From: Bacteroidetes bacterium UBA1952
Lineage (GTDB): Bacteria > Bacteroidota > Bacteroidia > Chitinophagales > Chitinophagaceae
Assembly (NCBI GenBank): GCA_002336725.1
Contig: DDEO01000223.1
Coordinates: 27,358-55,181 of the forward strand
DNA length: 27,824 nt
Direction: 5' to 3'
The stretch's first letter is position 1; each line of letters begins with the position of its first letter. A program made the position numbers and the translations under genes. Below the pieces are notes generated by a model. It was given only the letters and a program-made list of their open reading frames with translations. It was not told where the DNA came from and did not search any database. Positions 23,522 to 27,824 of the stretch are shown piece by piece.

Positions 23522-24454
23522 TTATCGCCGCTGGTGATTTCCCAAATCGTCCAGAATCGTGCGGTAAGAAATATAGCGGTCTTCGGAAATTTTGCCTTCG
23601 GCTACCTGCTCCAAAACGGCGCAGCCCGGCTCGGCAATATGCAGGCAGTTGTTGTAGCGGCAATCGTGCATCGCGGCGCGGAGTTCCGGAAAATAATGCG
23701 CCAGTTCCCATTTGTCCACGTCCATCAGTCCAAATTCCTTCACGCCCGGCGTGTCGATGATGCGGCCCTTCCAGGGCGTGTCAAACATCTCCGCAAAAGT
23801 CGTCGTGTGCTGTCCCTTTCCGCTATAATCTGATACCGCGCCGGTGCGCAGCTTCAAATCCGGCAGCAGGGCATTGATGAGTGTGCTTTTGCCCACGCCG
23901 CTGTGGCCGCTTAGCAAGGCGGTTTTATCGCGCAGCAAATCTTTCAGTTCCGCGAGGCTTTCCGGGGCGAAGGCATTGGTGAAAAATACCGGGTAGCCCG
24001 CCCGCCGGTAATTGTCGGCAAAGGCTTCGGCAGCTTCGCGGTTCTCCATCTCGTCGGCCTTATTAAAAACCACCGCCGCCGGAATGTGATACATCTCTGC
24101 CGTCAGTAAAAAGCGGTCGATAAAGCCGGGCGAGGTGCGCGGCGCGGCCAGTGTGGCCACCAGCACGGCCAAATCGAGGTTGGCGGCCACGATGTGTTTT
24201 TGATGCTTGTTGTGCGGCGAGACGCGCACGATATAATTGCGCCGGTCGTCCACGCCGTCAATCATCGCGTAGGTTTCGCCTTCTTTTTCTTCGGGGTGGA
24301 AATTCACCACATCGCCCACCGCCACCGGGTTGGTCGAGGAGATTTCGGTGTCTATTTTCAGTCGCCCCTTGATGCGTCCTTTCCGGAAATTTCCGTCTTC
24401 GTCTTTAAGGTCATACCAACTGCCCGTTGATTTATATACCAATCCTTTACTCAT
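23522..24454 (-). CDS. rsgA: Ribosome small-subunit-dependent GTPase A
   Basis: Circularly permuted GTPase that checks late 30S assembly. The 310-aa protein has an N-terminal OB-fold (VAVGDVVNFHPEEKEGETYA), then the GTPase motifs in permuted order: FNKADE (G4), GHSGVGKSTLINAL (G1), GKGQHTTTFAEMF (G2) and IDTPGVKEFG (G3). The C-terminal zinc-binding segment has HDCRYNNCLH and EPGC. Length is normal. Its start overlaps the end of the MacB-like permease gene by 8 bp, indicating an operon. Confidence 0.96.
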   Translation of the reverse strand: MSKGLVYKSTGSWYDLKDEDGNFRKGRIKGRLKIDTEISSTNPVAVGDVVNFHPEEKEGETYAMIDGVDDRRNYIVRVSPHNKHQKHIVAANLDLAVLVATLAAPRTSPGFIDRFLLTAEMYHIPAAVVFNKADEMENREAAEAFADNYRRAGYPVFFTNAFAPESLAELKDLLRDKTALLSGHSGVGKSTLINALLPDLKLRTGAVSDYSGKGQHTTTFAEMFDTPWKGRIIDTPGVKEFGLMDVDKWELAHYFPELRAAMHDCRYNNCLHIAEPGCAVLEQVAEGKISEDRYISYRTILDDLGNHQRR

Positions 24455-25697
24455 AGCGCAGCGCGGTAATAGGGTTTAGTCTGGAGGCTTTTATGGCCGG
24501 ATAAATTCCGGAAATAATGCCCGCAATAATACACAGCAAGATACCCAATCCCATCCAGAGCCATGGCGCTACAAATCCGGAGCCAAAGCTGAGGCCCAAA
24601 AGATTGCCTACGCCCACGCCCAGCAATGCACCCAGCACGCCGCCCATCGCGCCTATCAACACCGATTCGAGCAAAAACTGCCGGCGAATGGTAGAAGCCT
24701 TTGCGCCCAGCGCCTTGCTCACGCCGATTTCGCGGGTGCGTTCCGCCACCGATACCAGCATGATATTCATCAGCCCAATCACCGAGCCGAGCAGCGTGAT
24801 AGACGCAACGACTACCGCCGCCGCCAGCAGATAGCCCAATACCTGCATCAGCGTCTTCATCATGGATTCGTTGCTTTGAATGCCGAAATTGGGTGCTTCG
24901 TCGATGTGCAGTTTCCGGATGACACGCATCTGCCCTTCGGCTTCTTCGGCCAGGAAATCGCGCGCCTGCGGGGTTTGGGCGGCTACGCTTATCAGGTAGT
25001 TGCTCTGCGCCGTGCCGTGGAGCATCCGGGCGTTTTCGAGCGGAACCAGTATCAGGTTGTCGGCGCTCATGCGCATACTGCCGCCCTGCTCGTCGGCGAT
25101 GCCCACGACCCGATAATTCACATTGTTGATCAAGACCGCCCTGTCTAACACTTCCATTGGTTTTTGGGGCGAAAGTTTCCGGGCAACGGCAAAGCCCAGG
25201 ATACATACATAGCTTCCGTTGGCAAGCTCGGCAGCCGAAAAGGTTCTGCCGGCCAGCAGGCGCGTATCCGTAATGGCGAAGTAAGCCTCCTCAACACCGG
25301 TTTTGGTTATGTTTGGGTTGGATTTAACGCCATTAAACTGCGCCACCGCCGAGCGGCTTGCCGTAAAGGAAATCCCGACAAGCCCCGCCCCGGAAAACCG
25401 TTCTTTAAAGGCGCGTGCTTCGTCGTATCGGATAGGGCGGGCTTCTGCTATGCGCTGTCCGCCCCGGCGGCTCCCGGCGCTTCTTTTCTTCTTCACCGCC
25501 GTTGGGGCAATCTGAAACGAATTGGCGCCCAGGCTGCTAAAGCTCTCGGTAACATTGGTCTTGAGGATTTCAAAGGCCGTCAGGATGCCCACGAGCGCCA
25601 TGATGCCTACGGCAATGATGAGCACCGTCAGCACCGAGCGCAGGCCGTTGCTACGGATGGCCCGCAGGGCGAGCGCGGTTTCGAAGGCAAGCTGCAT
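24447..25697 (-). CDS. ABC transporter permease, MacB/FtsX-like
   Basis: Inner-membrane permease of the MacB mechanotransmission type. The 416-aa protein has an N-terminal cytoplasmic helix (ETALALRAIRSNGLRSVLTV), a first membrane helix at about residues 22-42, a large MacB_PCD periplasmic domain (about 45-280), and three further helices near the C-terminus (FtsX domain, with SVAERTREIGVSKALGA between helices 2 and 3). No ATPase gene is adjacent, so the partner must be encoded elsewhere. It is co-transcribed with rsgA (8-bp overlap). The substrate cannot be told; family members export peptides, lipoproteins or antibiotics. On the minus strand TACCTTCG ends only 6 nt before the ATG, so transcription may start close to the start codon. 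Confidence 0.92.
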   Translation of the reverse strand: MQLAFETALALRAIRSNGLRSVLTVLIIAVGIMALVGILTAFEILKTNVTESFSSLGANSFQIAPTAVKKKRSAGSRRGGQRIAEARPIRYDEARAFKERFSGAGLVGISFTASRSAVAQFNGVKSNPNITKTGVEEAYFAITDTRLLAGRTFSAAELANGSYVCILGFAVARKLSPQKPMEVLDRAVLINNVNYRVVGIADEQGGSMRMSADNLILVPLENARMLHGTAQSNYLISVAAQTPQARDFLAEEAEGQMRVIRKLHIDEAPNFGIQSNESMMKTLMQVLGYLLAAAVVVASITLLGSVIGLMNIMLVSVAERTREIGVSKALGAKASTIRRQFLLESVLIGAMGGVLGALLGVGVGNLLGLSFGSGFVAPWLWMGLGILLCIIAGIISGIYPAIKASRLNPITALRYE

Positions 25698-25756
25698 AAG
25701 ACCCGAAGGTAGCGAGAGGCGCTAAAATCTTCTTCAACCACATCCAACGCCCAGCA

Positions 25757-25922
25757 CCCGTTCGGCGAAAGCTGTGCTTTCGTCGGGCTATCCTGCCCGT
25801 TCGGGGAACGCTGTGCTTTCGTCGGGCTATCCTGCAGGCTGTGCCTGCATATTTAAGACTCCAAAAAACCCGTTCGGCGAAAGCTGTGCTTTCGTCGGGC
25901 TATCCTGCAGGCTGTGCCTGCA
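25757..25922 (+). repeat. Three REP-like palindromic repeats upstream of scpA
   Basis: Copies at 25757-25796, 25797-25850 and 25869-25922 share CCCGTTCGG, the hairpin CGAAAGC-TGT-GCTTTCG (one mismatch in copy 2) and TCGGGCTATCCTGC. Copies 2 and 3 add a second hairpin, TGCAGGC-TGT-GCCTGCA, with the same TGT loop. The first copy lacks the second hairpin. The array fills most of the 304-bp gap between the divergent permease and scpA genes. I see no gene here. Confidence 0.9.
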
Positions 25923-26001
25923 CACAGGATTCCGGAAAAACCTTTTCCCTTTCCGGGAAATTCCACCAAAACCACCCGCGCTACCTTCGTTACCGCTTCC
26001 T

Positions 26002-26820
26002 ATGTCTTATCAGATAAAGCTGCCCCAGTTTGAAGGCCCGTTCGACCTGCTGTTGTTCTTCATTGAGCGCGACGAGCTGGACATTTACAACATCCCCATC
26101 TCGCAAATCACCGAGGAATTTCTGGCCTATATCCGGAAGTTAGAGGCGCTGAATATAGACCTTGCTTCGGAGTTTATCCTCTTTGTCTCCACCCTGATGC
26201 GCATCAAGGCGCGTACGCTTTTGCCCCGCCGCGAAGTAGATCCGCAGGGCAACGAGATAGATCCGCGTCAGGAGTTGATAGACAAGCTGCTGGAATACAA
26301 GCGTTATAAAGAAGCCAGTGCGGAAATAGCGCAGCTGGAAGCCGCCCGCGCCGCGTGCTTTCACCGCGCCGCCGCCCGCGCCGAACTGGAGCAAATCGGC
26401 GAAACATTCAGCGAAGGAACCGAAATCCAGACCGTTACGATGTACCGGCTGGTGCAAACGCTGGAACGCGTCCTCAAACGCTTCAACGAGCGGACCAACA
26501 AGCCGCAGCACGTGGTGCTGAAATACAACTGGAGTCAGGAAGGGCAGCGCGCCTGGCTGCTTTCGCACTTAGAAACCGGAAAGGAAGCGTCTTTTGAATC
26601 GCTTTTTTCGCAGTGCCAGGACCGGATTCATGCCATCTTCACCTTTCTGGCCCTTCTGGAGCTGGCGCAGCAACGCTATCTGACATTGCAAACGCCCGAA
26701 AACAGTCGCAATGAATTTCTGGTTTTTTGGAACGAAGCCCGCGAGGCGCAATTAGCGGCTGAAAACAAGGCCGAAATTTCAGAAGAAAACCATTCGGTCG
26801 CCGCCGGAATCAACCCTTAA
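26002..26820 (+). CDS. scpA: Segregation and condensation protein A
   Basis: Kleisin subunit of the SMC-ScpAB chromosome condensation complex. The 272-aa protein begins MSYQIKLPQFEGPFDLLLFF, the canonical ScpA start, followed by IERDELDIYNIPISQITEEF and LASEFILFVSTLMRIKARTL. The C-terminal winged-helix end (ESLFSQCQDRIHAIFTFLALLELAQQ) is present. The ATG at 26002 is chosen because the open frame upstream reads through the REP-like repeats into nonsense. ScpB is not in the window. The last 11 bp overlap the end of the convergent aroC. The C-terminal 20 residues after the domain are Glu-rich. Confidence 0.95.
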   Translation: MSYQIKLPQFEGPFDLLLFFIERDELDIYNIPISQITEEFLAYIRKLEALNIDLASEFILFVSTLMRIKARTLLPRREVDPQGNEIDPRQELIDKLLEYKRYKEASAEIAQLEAARAACFHRAAARAELEQIGETFSEGTEIQTVTMYRLVQTLERVLKRFNERTNKPQHVVLKYNWSQEGQRAWLLSHLETGKEASFESLFSQCQDRIHAIFTFLALLELAQQRYLTLQTPENSRNEFLVFWNEAREAQLAAENKAEISEENHSVAAGINP

Positions 26821-27784
26821 AAAGGGCTTTGGCATCGGCCAGCGCCAGAGCCGCCACCGCTTCTACCACCACCGGCACACGCAGCGCAATACACAAATCG
26901 TGTCGGCCCCGCACGGCCAGCGGCACCACTTTTCCTGCGCTCCGGCTGTAGCTTTCCTGCGGCGCAGGCGTACTGGAAGTGGGCTTCACGGCCACTTGGA
27001 AAACGATTTCGTTGCCGTTTGAAATGCCGCCGTTGATGCCGCCCGCGTGGTTGGTATGCGTTGTTCCTGCCGCGTCTGCAATCGCGTCGTTGTGCCGGCT
27101 GCCGGTCATCCGCGCTGCCTCAAAACCAGCGCCGAAAGAAATGCCTTTGATGGCCGGAATGGCAAAGACAATATGGGCAATGGCAGACTCCAGCGAATCA
27201 AAAAACGGCTCGCCCCAACCTACCGGCACACCCGAAATCCGGCACCGCACCATGCCGCCGATGCTGTCTTGCTGCGCGATGGCTTTCTGCAAAGCCCGTT
27301 CTACGTCGGTATCGCCGCCGGCCTCGGTGAGCGCCGCCTGAATCCGAACTTCCGGAAGGCATTTTTTTGCCACCACGCCTGCCGCCACGAGCGCCGTTGT
27401 GAGCCGGCCCGAAGCATGGCCACCGCCGCGCGGGTCGTTGAAGCCCTGGTGTTTGTGGTGAAGCACAAAATCGGCATGGCCGGGACGCGGCGTGTCGCGC
27501 AGATGTTCATAGTCTTCGCTGCGCGTGTTTTGGTTGGGAAACAGCATCGTGAGCGGCGCACCAGTGGAAAAGCCTCTGTAAATTCCGGAAATAAACTGCG
27601 GAATATCGGCTTCTACGCGCGGCGTGGTGCCAGCAGCGCCCGGCCTCCGACGCGCCATGTCGGGTTCAAAATCAGCAACGGCTATCGGCAGGCCGGCAGG
27701 CACACCGTCGAGGGTAATGCCCACCGCCGGGCCGTGGCTTTCGCCAAAAATCTGAATGCGGAAGACGCGGCCAAAAGAGTTCAT
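26810..27784 (-). CDS. aroC: Chorismate synthase
   Basis: Last step of the shikimate pathway: converts EPSP to chorismate using reduced FMN. The 324-aa protein begins MNSFGRVFRIQIFGESHGPA and contains RPGHADFVLHHKHQGFNDPR, GGGHASGRLTTALVAAG, IKGISFGAG, NHAGGINGGISNGNEIVF and a terminal RGRHDLC. The N- and C-termini are both intact, but the protein is about 30 residues shorter than the usual 350-360. It ends 11 bp inside scpA. The promoter (27798-27819) lies right at the window edge. Confidence 0.95.
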   Translation of the reverse strand: MNSFGRVFRIQIFGESHGPAVGITLDGVPAGLPIAVADFEPDMARRRPGAAGTTPRVEADIPQFISGIYRGFSTGAPLTMLFPNQNTRSEDYEHLRDTPRPGHADFVLHHKHQGFNDPRGGGHASGRLTTALVAAGVVAKKCLPEVRIQAALTEAGGDTDVERALQKAIAQQDSIGGMVRCRISGVPVGWGEPFFDSLESAIAHIVFAIPAIKGISFGAGFEAARMTGSRHNDAIADAAGTTHTNHAGGINGGISNGNEIVFQVAVKPTSSTPAPQESYSRSAGKVVPLAVRGRHDLCIALRVPVVVEAVAALALADAKALFKG

Positions 27785-27797
27785 AGGGGGTTAGAGA

Positions 27798-27819
27798 CAA
27801 AAGTATCAAGACGAAAGTA
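27798..27819 (-). promoter_or_regulatory. Tandem -7-like elements upstream of aroC
   Basis: On the minus strand the 14-bp unit CTTGATACTTTYGT occurs twice, giving TACTTTCG (27812-27819) and TACTTTTG (27798-27805). The second matches TAnnTTTG exactly and lies 13 nt before the ATG, implying a very short leader. The window ends before any -33 element. Confidence 0.5.
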
Positions 27820-27824
27820 TCAAG

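Noticed and set aside
25774..26001. N-terminal extension of ScpA into the upstream region
   Set aside because: The extension only translates the REP-like repeats. The canonical ScpA N-terminus begins at ATG 26002.
1..27824. CRISPR array or tRNA/rRNA genes
   Set aside because: The tandem repeats found (41-bp direct units without spacers, 10-bp units) do not have repeat-spacer form, and I saw no T-loop motif or rRNA-like sequence.

Overview
This window is most likely from a member of the Bacteroidota (Chitinophagia- or Sphingobacteriia-like; I cannot place it more finely). The evidence is an UpxY/NusG-type antiterminator beside a Wzc-type kinase, a bTHX ribosomal protein, a DUF4286 protein, an HU protein with a lysine/alanine tail, and several promoters of the Bacteroidota form TTTG-N~19-TAnnTTTG. 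Most genes lack a clear Shine-Dalgarno sequence.

Layout. Bases 1-16456 are a surface or exopolysaccharide locus. It opens on the + strand with a 5'-truncated Wzc-like chain-length/tyrosine kinase and an UpxY-like antiterminator. Next comes a gap holding two unusual inverted-repeat structures, then an AT-rich block with a Wzx flippase, a hexapeptide acyltransferase and a GT4 glycosyltransferase. A GC-richer part follows: an AsnB-type amidotransferase, a membrane protein with a transglutaminase-like Cys-His-Asp triad, a relic of a second asnB, and three overlapping GT4 genes. A minus-strand operon (UDP-glucose dehydrogenase, UDP-xylose synthase, candidate Wzy polymerase) runs into the last GT tail to tail, with a 94-bp overlap. 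Bases 16826-21954 add another GT4, an unrecognised 229-aa protein preceded by a 41-bp tandem repeat, and a minus-strand pair that should make UDP-GalNAcA (UDP-GlcNAc C4-epimerase and UDP-HexNAc 6-dehydrogenase). From about 22000 on the genes are housekeeping: bTHX (only 40 aa), HU, DUF4286, RsgA, a MacB-like permease, ScpA and chorismate synthase.

How the genes fit together. Ugd and UXS would supply UDP-GlcA and UDP-xylose; the dehydrogenase/epimerase pair would supply UDP-GlcNAcA and UDP-GalNAcA; AsnB may amidate a uronic acid. Five GT4 enzymes would build the repeat unit, the acyltransferase would decorate it, Wzx would flip it, the Wzy candidate would polymerise it and the Wzc-like kinase would control length and export. 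UpxY probably controls transcription elongation through the locus.

The least expected signals are at DNA level. The palindrome TTCCGGAA occurs 28 times by my manual count, where about 0.4 would be expected by chance; it is absent from the AT-rich transport block. A 152-bp segment with terminal inverted repeats sits between 13-bp direct repeats next to wzx. A 41-bp tandem array has AT palindromes spaced near four helical turns. A dispersed repeat with exact 10-bp periodicity occurs twice in opposite orientation. Two convergent genes share one triplet repeat, read as poly-Ser on one strand and poly-Glu on the other.
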